The notes: generated by a model not told the origin, from the sequence alone. Counted from the stretch's first letter, positions 22,521 to 36,797 are shown. The stretch is DNA of 64,000 bases from Panorpa germanica (GCA_963678705.1 OY783211.1:15390603-15454602); one strand, 5' to 3'. Made by a program: numbers and translations.

Positions 22521-25500
22521 TAAAATCTCTAGCAAATTTGAAAAGGAAAAAAATTGCATCGGAAGCCATTATAAACGCGTCGCCAAATTGTAAAAAAGGA
22601 GCTCCTAAATAAGACTATTTTACGGTAGAAAAAGTGTGACAAATCATTATCTACTATAAATTTCTCTTGTACCGATTCTGGGTGTATGCGAAAACGGACA
22701 ATGGAGAATAAGAACAAATTTGGAAATATATGGCAGATATTGAGAAATCTACAATTTATCAGAAATTTGAAGGAAAAAACTCCAATGATTAGGGTATGTA
22801 GAACGTATGAATTGAAACAAAACGAATATGAAACTACTGACCCAGTGCGAGATGGAAAGATTAAGTGGGCGAAAACCTACCCAAAATCTAAATAATCTAG
22901 TACAATCTTAACTGTTATTCTACTTTAATCCTACTTAAGATTTAATCATTTTAAGATATTATAACCATTAAAAAACTATCAAACTAACTTTTGGTCTAGA
23001 TAAATAATGTATATATTTAAATGCTATAACAATTTAAAACAATATTGCACAAAAATCTAACTTTATTTTAATGTATATATTATCTAGAAGCCCTTTGCGC
23101 TTATATCTTGTTCCGCTATATTTCAAAAGACCTTTCCTTCCATAACATTATTCCGGAAATAACACCACCTCCCCCTCTTACACATTTAACACATTTTGAA
23201 ATATGACGGGGCAAAACGGAAGCACAAATGCTTAGCTAAATCCAGAAGGAACCTGCAAAACTTACATAAGTGAGTTAGAAATATCATAACATAAAAATAA
23301 AAGTTATATTATATAAAGAAAAGGTCGTGAAAATGTTAACAATAAATATAACCGTAAAGAAAGAGAGGTTATGTTTCCTCACTAACATGAGATGATTCAT
23401 CGATAAATATGGGTTTAAAGTCAGGTCAAGAATACACCTAGGTCTGTGTTTATACTGTTAGAGTAACGGATATCGTGTCGTCAATTTTGATGAATGAAAT
23501 TTAGGATGAATGGACGTCAGAACTGTGACGTCATCGACTATAAATCACGTGGTTGGGTTATGTGTTGAATTATTTATTTGAATATGACGCCAAGAATGAT
23601 ATGTGGCGTCACGTTACCTTAAAATGGTAGATATCAATCTAGTTCAAGTACTTCATATGGAATTCGTTTGGATATGAATCATTGAAATATTGCGCGTTTT
23701 ATGAATATACTGCGTATATTAGTTTTCATAACCTACAGCCCATTTTAATAAAAACATTTTGTAATATTAAGTATCATTCCTACTCACTGCTTTAATTTAA
23801 TTTTGTATTTTATATTTAATTTAAATTGTTTAGTATATGGCAAAACAGTACCTTATTTAATTTATTTTTTAAGTTTTCTTAGTTTTTTTACCTTACCTTG
23901 TAAGGTCCAATGTCTTAAATTAAAAATATTAAACCCCCAAAATGTGACTATCTGTCAAAATGCAGTAGGATTTACTTTTAAAAGAAGTTTGATATCAGTT
24001 TTTTAAAAATATAGAAGAGAAAACAATTTCTATTACTAATTGTTATTAAAAATAGCAATTTTAATTATTTCAAATACAATTTTGTCGAACGTCAAACTAA
24101 CGATGCATACGCACCAACTAAATTAACTAAACTTAAATTAAAACACAAATGTGAAAAGGAATGCTTAAACGAGAACCTGAAATCTAGATTACAATAATAA
24201 ATAAAAACAGTAAATTAAATATCAAAACAGTGAGTGGGGGAATGAGGCTTTAAACTAATTTTAAAAAATTAAACAAAAATTCAAAATGTATCTCAAGAAT
24301 AATTAATATACCCGGTTCCTAATTTTAATATGCATTTGTCTATGAAGTTCAACAACATTTTTAACAGTGTAACTCGTACAGATGCAGATATAGGTTTACT
24401 AATTCGGTCGCCAGACCACGCTACAGGGAAGCTGTAACCAACCCAGCAGAAAATGATAAATATTTGATAATGCTCCCACTTCGCACCATAGAGGAAAATA
24501 TTTTTTTCTTTTTCTTTTCGCTGACCGAAAATAAATAAATAAAAACAGTGTAAATGAAACAAAATGTATGAGACGTTAAATTGAATTGTATTTTTTTTAT
24601 TTATAGAAATTGAGTTTCAGAAATATTTGGGGTAAACTAGGACCTAAGGGATGAAATATTGGATTGAAGGTGACATAGTTAGCTTTTGTAAATTATCGAG
24701 CTTCTGTAGTAGTGTTGTGACATTAAGTTAGAGTGTGCTTCCTAAACAATAAAAAATATTATTTTGTGTCGCTCTGGTTTCTCTCAATTGTTCTCACACT
24801 CTGCTGTTTAGAACATTTTACTAGTTTTAATTTTTAAAAGTTTTATACTACGATATATAACAGTATAATAACGAAATAATAACGATATATAAAGTTATGA
24901 AAAAAAGCTGGTCAAAAAACGCACACATTAAAAAATATATATATATAAATCAAAGAAATAATTTTCCTTGTAATTTAATTTTAAAATCATATACAGGGTC
25001 AAAATATTACTTTTTTGTGCGAAGAAAATAATACTTTGCTAATATTACTTTATAAATTATATTAAAAAATAATATTTTTAAATTTAAATACTCAATTTCT
25101 CTAGTGAATACATTATCTGATTGGTCTACATATTGTGAAAATACTAGTAGGTATACTTTCCAAGATTTCTCAGAGTTTCTTTAACAGAAACAAGTGTTCT
25201 CTACTAACGAACTAACAGTGAAATTCCCTTCTATTCAATTTTTAAAGTAAGCAATTCACAGCATGACGTATCCAGGGATGCTGAACCAAATAGTACTATA
25301 TAAAGGAAAATATAATGAGAGATACAAGAAGATATGGGATAGAGTACTGCTTTGAAGTCACAGCACTGAGAGTATTTTTAGGGCCAAATACCGCTAATAA
25401 TATATAAGTATGATTCAGTAAAAGAGCACTTATAAAAATTACACAAAAGAGCAAACAGTCCACTATCCCACTTCTGAAATAATAATTCTTTATTATGCAT

Positions 25501-28500
25501 CATATGAATAATACATAGACCAGTATTTCCTGTTCTATATACATGGAATCATATATTCCTCTGCTATGTTAATATTTCACACAATATGTCAATTCCGGTG
25601 GGTGTAAATAACCCAAGCGGTGAAGGAGAGGAGGCGGGGGATGTTAAATACACCCTCAAACATTATGATCCTTGTGCAATTCAGTTTAGTAAAGTGTGTC
25701 AAATGGTGTGACAAATGGTGAAGTGAATAAAATAAAAATAATGAAATTAAGCTCGTTGGTCATTAGATTCGTCAGGTCATTAATAAACATGTATCAAAAT
25801 AAATGGTGTGCGAATTTAACGTTGAAAGTAATTAGTAGAGTGTACCGACTGGAAATTGAAACTCGACAGTAATGAAAATGAAATTATTGATGATGTAGTA
25901 AATTATGAGAAATATAATAGTCTATCATGGCAAAAATCCATAAATTGGACTATGGACCCCCTGTGACAATTTCCTGTTTCCAAACCTGAACAAATGGTTA
26001 TGCGGTAAGAGATTTGGATCTAACAATAACGTCATCATTGAGACAAGTAAAACAAACGCCTATTTTGAGGGACTTGAAAAATCTATTATTTGGAAGGAAT
26101 AAAAATAATTGAAAACAGTTGCCTAAACTCTACCAATTTTTCGAAGTAGCTGCTTCCTAAAAAAATCTGTCAAAAATACGAATCTATCTAAAAATTATGA
26201 AAAAGTTCGATGTTGCTAATCGTAGATTGCAAAAGTTATGAATTATATTTTGTAACATAAAAATGTATGGAATTTTTGAACATTATAAATAGTCGATCGA
26301 TAATAATAGTTGATAACATTAATAAAAAATCATTCATGTGCCTGATGACATCATGAAACATAACCAAATTAAGTCATTTCAAAAATATGTCATCAAGGTA
26401 AACAGACATGATGCAAGTGCATTAAAAACATGTCAATTATAATAAAAAATAATTAATATCATTAAAATGAACTTGATAATAAAAATCATTAGTAATATAA
26501 TTAAGAGGATAATTAAAAACTGATATTACCTTTTAGGTAGGTAAGTAAGTAACTAATTAATAATAAATTATAATGAAGATGAAGACTGTCAATTTATTAA
26601 CATTTTTATATTATATTTTCCCATAATGAACAAACAAAACATGACATCTCACAAATTGCGGCACTCTCTAATAAGGTATAATAATATATAGAGGTAGAAT
26701 GATGTTCCAGCGGATCCTAAAATATGAGTCTGCTTTCTAGCAACCTTTAAGTATTGTATTTAATTTATTGTACGAGTATATGCCACTTTGGCCTTACAAT
26801 CTGTTTACATATATTTCTCATTTCATTTTCTAAGTTAATAATGTGAATAATGTGATGTTGAAGATATAATTGAATTAATTTCTTTATGTATACATAACAA
26901 TTTTTCACTAAAATATCTCTTTCTCCTTACTTCCACCATCCATACTCTCTCTTCCCTTTATCGCAGTATTCAGCCTTTTGCGCACTCTATTCTTATACGT
27001 CTATGGCTAAATCTCTATATGACAGATCACAATATATAAATAAATTTAAATTAAAAAAAGAGTAATACAACAACTTTATAAATATAAAGGACACTTTCTG
27101 AAAGGTTACTACATTACGATGTTGCAAAAGAAACAAATGTAGAACCGCTGTTGATCCATGAAATGAAGCAAGCTTCCAATTGATTCTAATGTCAACTACA
27201 CTAGTTCTAGTTATAACCACGGGCGTCTCTAGTGATGTAACCTCACAGAATTCTCTGTGGAAATATGACAAGATATACAAATCTATTTGTATATCCTACA
27301 GATAGAAATACAGAGCAAAATATACTTGTACACATATATATGTACACATACAAGAAAATTGTATTGTGTTCGTGTCCCATGTCGCTCCGCGCAATTCAAG
27401 GATGTAACTCAAGCAAAAAACAACTCTAGGAAATGTATTTACTCGACAAATGAAGCTTTGTGTGTAATCATGACATACATAAATGCATCTTATTCATGAA
27501 ATGAAACGCAGGAAAAGCTCTTGAATAGAATATTTGTTTGCTTAAGTAACATTTCTTCTTCGAATAGTTAAACTGAATAATTGAACTTTTGAATAGTGAA
27601 AAAGTTTTAACACTTTACTTTTATAAATATAGAGATAAATATTATGTGAGCATCATTTTTATCAAATTAATAAGAAGCGTGTTTAACTGAATCTGCATCC
27701 GCGAGATGGAGACTAGACTAGGTAGAGTCGAGTTTCAACCACGTATCCTCCCGCCCACTCTCACCAACCACTATCCTCTCCTTTTTCCACGTAAAGTCAC
27801 CCAAGCATACAGCATCTATTAAATATGTACCGGTGGCAGAAATGAGATTACAGCATATTTCAATGGGACAGAAATCCCTGGACTTGGACAAGAGGGAGAG
27901 AATGATGAGAGGCAGGGGAGAGAGAAGGTCGCAAAGCCAGGGTTTCCACTTAAGGGGACCACATTTTGATTTTAATTAAGTTAGCTTTTTTATTTTCTAT
28001 ATAATATTTTAAAGGAAAAGGTAATATACGGGGATAATAATAAAATGAATTAAAAATTAATAACACGGTACGTGGAAATATGTTCATAGTAAAAATGAAA
28101 AATTTAAATCTGATTATGGTAAAGAAAAGCTAGCCATCTAACTACTTTATACCTTAATTTAGGGATTTTATTTATATTATTTTATAGTTATATGTATCTT
28201 CTTATTTTTTCTATATTAAATCGCACACGACATTATACCAACGCTGATACGTACGATTTATACAACCTAGTACGATTTTATCAAGTTTAAATAGTTAAAT
28301 ACCAACGGGAAAATATAATAAAGTAGCTTTAAATAAAGACGTTTTCAAGCGTTATTCATTATCCTTCCAGTCTATATTTTGAAGAAGACTTCAAGTTCGA
28401 TCTTAACTTGATTCCCTAAACTGGAAATCATAGACACAGGTGAATATCATAAAGCATCAGACGTGTCACAGTATCTTACTTCTACATGCACACCATAAAG

Positions 28501-31500
28501 CAATATAATTGTGTATTGAACCAGGACTATAATTAATCATTTTTATCTCTTAATTAAACGTAATTCATAATTATGACGACGTGAAAAGTTGAACCATTTG
28601 TTTTCCGGGTGAGTTAACAGATGGCAGTGATTTCAGTTGATCTAATTACACCAGTAAAATGAAAAAAAAAAATATTCGGTCGACGTGACAGACAAATTGA
28701 TTAATTTATTGGATTCGAACCAGAAATCTGAAATATTAATTGTTGTGTATTATGAATGAAACTGGAAACCGTTATGGAAAGCAGCCATTTTTTAGGTGAT
28801 TTAAATGTACAGGTGATTAACCAGCGTTGTGTGACGTCATCTAATAAGGACTTATGGGGTGATTATTTGTCCTTCATTAATTAATGAATCTCAAATATAT
28901 TTTTTTGTTGAAACAAAGTAAATTGAATGAGCAGAGATTTAAGTTATAGAAATACATTCCTGCTAAACAAAAAAAAATGTACATACATAACATAATTTTG
29001 TGTAATTTTGTTTACCAACTTTACGTTTTCTTATTTACCGAGGTATAACATAATTCTGTTGCAATGCCATTAAATAAATGAACAATACTCTTAAAATCTT
29101 CTACTATTATAAAAGTTAAATCTGCATCAGAAAACATAATATTATGTCAAAGGATAATTTCTTCTATGTCATCTGACACTATATAGATTCCTACAAATAT
29201 TACGTAATATGTAAACTTTTTTATGTTATATAAACCTTAAATGCACGCCACTGAGTTCTTTTTATTCAATTCACATGACTTTAGGAAATGGAAAATACAA
29301 GAATAATGCTAATGGCCGAGAGCGATGCTGCAGGAGATTGAAGAATCTTCTGGTTTAATTTCTGAACCTGTGTTTATTTTCTAGGTTTGGTTGTTGTTTC
29401 CTTTTAAAATACTACCAAATATCATAAATTTATTAGCATGTGACACCACAAAAAGATGGATAACAAGTTGTCGAACGTAGGACTAACATATATCGAAAAT
29501 GAACAGACGTTATATAAAAATATATAAAAATACATAAATATTACCGTACAAATAATAATATATATAACATGAGAGAAGAGAAAAGAATGAGAGTTACAAA
29601 AATGACAATGATCTATGAATAAATATGACCCATAAGTTTAAATCACAGTACAGCAATAGAGAAAAGAAGCCTCTTAAAAGTTCTGTATCTATTTTACAAT
29701 TAAAATAAAATTTGTTTGTAAACAGGCAACAGCATAATTGATTAGATTTTATATTTTTGCGCTAATCTTATCCATAACGTTGCAGCATTGCTCCTGTTGG
29801 CAGCTGGGACATTTTTCAATTTGAATATGATTGGAAACATGTCTAGAGATTCTGTATCTGAAGGCACGTCCTGCACGTACCGGAAGAACTCTGTTCCTTT
29901 TGTATTAGTATAATATAATAACGTCTTGATAAAAGTTTATGTCTTGTATTACATTATCAACTTTAAGAATATTCGCAATAGACTACTCCTATAAAATGTA
30001 TGCTATATTTCTATGCAACATTCCTTTTTAACCAGATCTATAATACTTTTTCATATTCTCTTTAGACAAATGAAACAATTCTCTTTTATTGATCCTACGA
30101 ATTGAAAAGCTTCACCCTATAAAACAAATGCCTAAAAGCATAACTACAGACGAATTGTTGAAAGCTTTTAATTGAGATAATCCTTGGATTATCTACGTCT
30201 GACTCTACGTACAGCTAATCTCGTAAAGGATATTACGTCTCTAGGGATTTAGAATTATGAAGGATTACTCTTTAGAACAAGGTGACATCTCCTTGCTCCT
30301 GGCCATTTGATAATGAAAATTCTCTAAGGATTTTTCTACTCAATGTCACTTCAGTGTAAAAAGTATTTACTGAGTTACGTAATTGGAAGCTTTTGCTTTT
30401 CTAATTAAGCTTTTGTTAATTAGTTTTGTTTCTAACATTAAATTTAACACAAATATATTTAAAATGTTATAATTATAGTTAAAAGAAAAATTCACGGCTT
30501 GTCAACCATGCGACCATGTCAAAATATAATAAAACAAAAAAAACTACCATTTCTAAAGGTGCCACTTTCTGCACCTCTACTTTGAATGGGCCGAAAAAAT
30601 ATCTGGTTCAAAATAATAGTTCAAATAATCTTCTTTTTGTTATAATGACGTAAAATGTGCCCAAAGTTTAATTCTCATTAAATCCACGTCATTTTTGATA
30701 AACGTTTCCCTAACTTCGATAAAACTAAACAAACGTAAACGCGTTATTATCCCAAATAATCTGACATCAGCTGCGACGTTAATAAGATGAAGGTCGCGGA
30801 CAATCTGACTGAGCAGTATCAGTGTCCTTTAATATTTTCTAATAGGGCTATATATACATTTCTATCTTATACTCGTATATATATATACCTATCTCTTTCT
30901 TTTATATGAACAATGAGCATCATCTCCAGTTGCCATTGTTTAAGAGTCCATCATGACGCATGGTCATTTGCTATATCTTTGTTATAATATAGAAAATATT
31001 TATTGCTTTTCTGATATGAGTATAATATGCTCTTCTGACAATGGGAAAACTTATTATAGTTGAAGGAAAGAAAATTATTTTTCTTATACATATTTTTCTA
31101 ATACAAAGCAGTTGTAGTTTTTCAATCAATTTCAAATTAGTTTGTTCACTTATTTGTAGCGTCATCGACTTGACTTATGAAGAACTATTGATAAAGTGAT
31201 TTAGACCAGTATTTTCTATCCTAACTTCGACATCTTTTAATATTGACATTTTCTCCTCCTCCCTGACCTCCTCGACCACGAGACTCCAACACTTAATTAA
31301 TATTTAAGAAAATAAGAGTGTATAAATTAGGAAATTAGGCTCTATACTTTTTAAATTTGCGTATTTTATTAATTTTCAACTAGATCTGCCAGTAGTTTAG
31401 TTTTGTCATTCATAGATATAACCGTCACTTTTCATTTTTAGCATAGGTACTTATTGTAACGTGACATATTATTACAAAATAAAAAAAATACAAAGTAGTT

Positions 31501-31813
31501 AAAAACTTGGGAAACAAGCTGCTCTTAATATAAGAGAAAGATAATAAGAGCATTTATATTTAATAAAAAAGTTAGCTCTATACTACGAAAATTAGTTTAT
31601 TTTTAAATATAGTACCACAACGTACTATTGAAGACAATTGACCAAATGTGTGATAGTATCACACACTATACCTAGTTCTACCCTGCCCTTCACAATGGCT
31701 TCATGTTGTAATCAGAAGGCCAGTGAAGTAGACACATGAAGTTTATTATCAATTCCGTTTTGAAATATGAAGAACGATCTTATTTGCATATAGCTTCACC
31801 GAAGTTAGTATCG
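22521..31813. other. Long AT-rich stretch with no recognised gene
   Basis: In 9.3 kb I see no island with GC-rich codons, an open frame and paired splice sites. CRE-like TGACGTCA octamers occur near 23526 and 28833. A GC-richer patch at 27710-27960 and a mixed patch at 29780-29900 have no open frame that I can connect to a family. The open frames at 22686-22895, 23803-24006, 24293-24562, 26993-27280, 27287-27499 and 30971-31165 look like chance. The stretch is probably intron of a large gene if the flanking exons belong together. Confidence 0.45.
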
Positions 31814-31913
31814 ATGTCGTCCTTATCCCCCTTGCCCTCACCGTCTTGTTTACGTCGACTGATAAAGCTCGTCAGGCGTAGAGGGCGTAGAAAGAGACGT
31901 AGAACTCTGAATA
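31814..31913 (+). CDS. Candidate alternative first coding exon, basic N-terminus
   Basis: A GC-richer open stretch begins ATGTCGTCCTTATCC and encodes MSSLSPLPSPSCLRRLIKLV, then RRRGRRKRRRTLN. The first part is Ser/Pro-rich and the second strongly basic, like a nuclear-localisation or phosphoinositide-binding segment. A donor-like GTGAGG follows directly (31914). If used, the exon is 100 nt and ends in phase 1, the same as the exons ending at 11479 and 60584. The frame is also open upstream to an ATG at 31736, but that part is AT-rich and less convincing. Without splicing it would end in NSED and a stop at 31922-31924, so a very short standalone protein is the alternative. No family is recognised. 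Confidence 0.4.
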
Positions 31914-32934
31914 GTGAGGATTGACTGCCAAATGGAGGTTTCATCATGTCTGCGAGATTATCAGCGTTGAAAATATGTGCTGCCTATATGTATGAATATA
32001 GGAATAGGAATGTATGGGTTATATAATACCATAGGTACCAATATCATGGAGATATTAAGACAATATGTTTTGAGTTGCCTCAAGATATATTTGTTTTCAA
32101 CGATATTATCATCTCGAGTTAAAGAGAAGTCTTTTCTTGAACTCTATAGATTCTAAGAAAAATAAAAAAGCTTTTTTATTATAAAATAAAAGCTCTTACT
32201 CCTAGTCTAATGCATGTTTTATATTATTGTATCGATATTTTATTGACCTACGGGTATATATATCATATCTGTAGCTATTTTACGCACATATATGTTACAT
32301 ATGTACTCATAAATACATATTATGATAGCTTACAATATTGCAGAACAAATAACAATGCATGTTCAATGTGCGCCTGAATGCCACGCTACCACTACTACTC
32401 CTTTTCCAATCCGTTGCATTGTTCGGACGTAGCATAATGCACGTTGCACCAGTTACAGTAACACATTTTCCGTTATAACGATTAGCCCAGTACATGGGTA
32501 GCTAGAGCTAGTAATTGACAGCAGTCATTCTCAAACTGTTAAAATCAATAGGTGTATTACAACCGACTGTGGGCTAAGACAATGATGACATGCTGCTGTG
32601 ATTTCGAATACTGATGTTTCTGTTAATTTATTATATGCCAAATATAATAATACATTTATTAGGCAGCCGTATAGTTTATATACAAGGCTGCGACATAACA
32701 AAGATAATAAAAATAATAAGATAAATGGATGCAAATATAAAAAATTAACAAAAAATAGAAATTTTATTTTCGACGCGCTATATGTTTCTAAATAATGGAT
32801 ATACTAACTAATGATCTATTTAGAAACAAAGCTAGAACATTTATCTGACTTCTAACGTTTATATGGTTTAAATAGCTCAATCGTTTGCAAAGTTATTAAC
32901 ATTTTTATGTTTGAAAACATGGAGTGCTAGTACA
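31914..32934. other. Non-coding DNA
   Basis: A patch of balanced composition at 32340-32480 is open on the minus strand (62 codons), but without splice signals or a recognised motif. Confidence 0.4.
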
Positions 32935-32984
32935 CTGTTGCCATCTATATCTAACTATATAACCATCAAGTAATGTTTCACCTT
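32935..32984 (+). repeat. Single MITE terminus (family H)
   Basis: TTGCCATCTATATCTAACTA followed by ACCATCAAGTAATGTTTCACCTT matches 13987-14030 and is like the right end at 3090-3138. Confidence 0.45.
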
Positions 32985-33363
32985 AATGAAAATTGAAGTA
33001 AGAAAAATTACTACAATAGAGAATTAAATGTCTAAAAATTACGATTGTATTTTTACTAAAATTTTGAAATCAACACAACTGGAGACAGGAGTGATTTTAA
33101 TTTATATTTATGTTTCGTTTATTATGATTAAAATGTCATTCTGTTTTAATTTTGAATTTAATTTGAATTGTATGTATTGTATGTATGTAACATATGGGAA
33201 TTAAAAAAAACAGCCTCGCGTAGTTTTGATAATTTTTCTACGGTAAATTAAGCAAGTAGTACAGAATTTTTTATTGAGGAACGGTTTTTTATCTGAACTG
33301 AATAATTTTGATTTTTGGGAACCTGTGGTTTAAATGATTACCAGGCTATTGTTTGTCTTACAG

Positions 33364-33398
33364 GGACGCCGCGACGTGGTCGTACCCAACTTCACAAC
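33364..33398 (+). CDS. Candidate GC-rich micro-exon or terminal exon
   Basis: Thirty-five nucleotides with several CpGs stand between a good acceptor (TTGTTTGTCTTACAG) and a possible donor (CACAAC followed by GTAAAC), in otherwise AT-rich DNA. Entered in phase 1, as the donors at 11479 and 31913 would require, it reads GTPRRGRTQLHN, again basic. In phase 0 it would read GRRDVVVPNFTT and stop. In phase 2 it would read DAATWSYPTSQRKHK and stop, with an AATAAA just after, so a terminal exon is also possible. Too short for certainty. Confidence 0.35.
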
Positions 33399-35450
33399 GT
33401 AAACATAAATAAAGTTTTTAAGTGCATTTTAGGTTGAAATGTATTTTTATTGAATATAATGGATATATCGCCATTTTTATTTTTTAGATACTTTCTAAAA
33501 GGTTTGAGCTAATATTTCTCGACAGTTGAAAAGGGTTTTAAAGATTCATGTCTGCCTCCGAAACCATTATAACACCTTTCCACTGAACCCCCAGTCAACC
33601 CTATAAATAACATATCGCTCCACAGGCATTTACATATTGATATAAACCTACTGGCAATGTTCTATGGTTATCTATGGTACATGTGTCCACGGTTGTTTTA
33701 TGTGTTCAAATAAAAGAAAAAGTATGGCTAGAAGGAAGACAATGCCAGTGTTCGTTTCGTTTCTTTACGTCAAACAGAAAAACCATTGCATCCGTACTAT
33801 CCATTGTGTCCGCATTTTGTACTTTTATTAAAATTGCATTCAATATGCTGGAAATTGGTCATTGTGTGAAAAAAATTATCGCTAGTTTTCTGCAAAGCGT
33901 TTTTTCACAAAACATCACACTGTCACAAATTTTTACAACTCTGAAAGTGGAACCGACTCATGGAACAAGTTTCTACTTAATGATTATCAATACACGACAA
34001 TTACTTAATATAATTACATTAACAATACTTATATCGAAATAGATCAGCAAAAAATCTAAATATCCTACCATAAGAAGGTGCTTCACAACCCAAATAAAAA
34101 AAATGACATGTCAAATACACTGCTACATGGAAAATTAATTCACTATTCTAATATCAAAAACTTCATACACAGATTGCTTTAGCAGATGAATCTACTGCAT
34201 AGAAGATGTACTTAATAATAAATGTATGAATATGTCAGATTTTATGACATTTGTTATGTTATATTGCAATATAAACATATGTACAGAGAAAATAAAATAA
34301 CTAACTATGACATTTAAATAATGATGTACTTTAAATGTTAAAGTATGAATCTATTTTGACTCTTGTCAGAAATCGTTTTGTTATCAACATAATATGCTAG
34401 AAACATGCAAGGTTTAATACAAAAAATAACTCACTCAGTTAGATTATTTCGTTGGACTAGCTCCAGAGGTTTGCTGGAACTATGAAGTCGCTATTCGTAC
34501 ACTAATAAAAAAACATAACCTATAACTTCACACAAAATTAAAGTACACATTCTCTTAATAAAAACCATTGTAAAGACGTAATAGTTTGTAAATCTTAAAC
34601 ATATATTATGTAACTTATAATTTAGATTTATTAACACTTTGTATTGCAGATGTAAAATAGTTTTTATACACCTGCACCTGTTGTTATTTAACTTTTGACA
34701 ATTAAATCTTTATGACTACACTAATATTATGCACTGTTCTATAAGTTTAGAGATTATTTACATATTTAATTGTCTAATTACAATATAATTTATGATTTAA
34801 ACTATAGTTTTATAGCACAACTTTACTTATAAACATTATTAATCCGCAACTAGTTCAATGACACCACAAAACATCATAAATCTGACAGTCCATTAAGAAG
34901 GGTGGTTCGTTTTGGTTCGTTTTTGTTCGTCGAATTTCGAGTACGGCAAAAACTCTAAGAAAATTCATTATGTAAAATATATTTTTAATTCAAAATATAG
35001 TAATAGAAATAAGTTTTTAATTCATTTTTTATCACTATGATTTTGTTTTTGCGTAACACATTTTAATCCATAATAATAATTGCACATATTGTAGGATTTA
35101 ATTTGAACATTTCCTCATTCTGTATTCTTGTTATTTCTGTAATTAAGTAATTCCCAGGATTTTCTGTAGCTTGTTTCATTAAAACATGACCTATATAATT
35201 TTGAGGTGGTTGCTACTTCACAGTTCACACCCTTTTTAACATTTACATTATATGTTTTCTGTTAACCCTCTGTTAGCCTATGCCCTATGTCAACATTTCA
35301 CCCGAATTATTTATCTTAATTTAGACCCTTTGTAGTCCAGGCAAAGTTCGTTCTAACCGCAACAAATTACCCGCCAAATATAAAATGTTAATTCACATAT
35401 TATTGATTGTAATATTTTTTAGCTAATGCTACGTTTTATTACTTACCGAA
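33399..35450. other. Non-coding AT-rich DNA
   Basis: The 122-codon frame at 33674-34042 is the longest here but has no motif, Kozak context or splice support. A triple TTCGTTTT(T/G)G-like repeat lies at about 34905-34930. Confidence 0.45.
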
Positions 35451-35759
35451 GTTTAACAATAGTAAAACAGGGGATTCTATTGTGTTATATTTGATTGTAT
35501 GTATGTATTTAAATATTTTTCAATAGTATTCGTAAACATCTCTGTTGATGAAACCAACAATGCCCTGCGACCGAAAAATCTAGTCGCTGAATCTATGCTC
35601 AAAACCAGTTTAAAATCAGTTTAGTTACGTTCGTGCCGTGTGTTTTATCTCACTCGTAAACACTTTCGTTCTTTTACTAACAACACAGTTGTAATCACAT
35701 TCGGTTCGGGCAGATTCGGGGCTAAGGTTTGCAACCAGTCGCCCCGTCTTCGGACGCAC
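35451..35759 (+). mobile_element. PIF/Harbinger-like MITE, copy 3 (left part missing)
   Basis: From AACAATAGTAAAACAGGGGA onward it follows the 11785-12260 element closely. It includes TGCGACCGAAAAATCTAGTC, AGTTACGTTCGTGCCGTGTG and the terminus CCCCGTCTTCGGACGCAC. TAA follows (35760-35762). The left inverted end is absent. Confidence 0.75.
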
Positions 35760-36560
35760 TAAGCGTGTTTTGTTTATAATTTGTCAGAAACGTTCGTCTT
35801 CAGAGAGGTCACTGATCAAAAGAAAGAAGTATTTCTATTTATTTACTGATCCTTACTGATTGAGTGCTAAACTAAATCTGAAATATTCTTTACCTGTTTA
35901 ACCTTTATAAAAAGGGTTGCAACTTATTCAAAAATAAATATTATCTCTGGTTATAAAATGTCAGTTGGATAGTATTACCACAGTTGTAGGGGTATTTGAT
36001 GTCGTAAGTATTTTCTGGTAGTATTACCAGTTCTATAATATTGTTTAGTTTAAAAATAGCAGGGCTCTACTTAAATGAATGTACACAGAGTGTTCATTCA
36101 TTACCAATATATATTTTACCTAACCAGAATTTTTAGCTGAGTTGTTTGGACTGCATGACTAATTTCTATCCCACATATACATAGCCATATAACGAATAAC
36201 ATGAACATACAACTGTACGCGATGTTAATTACATCAAAAACAACGTAAATAATTATTTTACAATTATCTCGACTTCTTATTCGTCCTCCAACTCGAATTT
36301 GAGTAATAATGAGCCGTATTAATTAAATTAAATTCGATAATGACGAGTAATTACATAAAGCGTTAAATAATACGCGCTAAAATTAAATTTACAAAAGTGT
36401 AAATTTATATAAAAGGATTTTCCCTCTACGTACATTTTGTGTTGATTATTTTTATTTAATTAATTCTCGCTTTAATTCAGATAAATTAAATGAAGCCTAA
36501 AAGAATAAATTAAATTAATAAATAAAGCTAATTTTTCATTTATTTATATAAAATAAATGA
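35760..36560. other. Non-coding AT-rich DNA
   Basis: No supported feature. Confidence 0.4.
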
Positions 36561-36778
36561 TATAGTCCAAATCACGATAGTTTGGCGGCGACTTATACTT
36601 AAAAGATGTTATAAGAGCGGTATAAATCTATAAAACGATAATAAATTTTATCTCATTCGTTTCTATACACATTATAGAAAAATAAGAGAGTCAGTGCTTT
36701 TAAGTTATATCGGCAGTTTATGTCCCACAACTTGTTTTAAGTATTAGTCGCCGCTGAACTCTCGTAATTTGAACTATA
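36561..36778. mobile_element. Family E inverted-repeat element, best copy
   Basis: The left end TATAGTCCAAATCACGATAG followed by GGCGGCGACTTATACTTAAAA is inverted at the right as TTTTAAGTATTAGTCGCCGC followed by AACTCTCGTAATTTGAACTATA. The arms are about 48 bp in a 218-bp element. There is no coding frame. Diverged relatives are at 20141-20350 and, as a single arm, at 9250-9311. Confidence 0.65.
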
Positions 36779-36797
36779 CAGATTTTTGTATTCTGTA

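Noticed and set aside
33674-34042. 122-codon + strand frame
   Set aside because: No recognisable motif, weak start context and AT-rich codons; it may be a chance opening. It would need conservation evidence.
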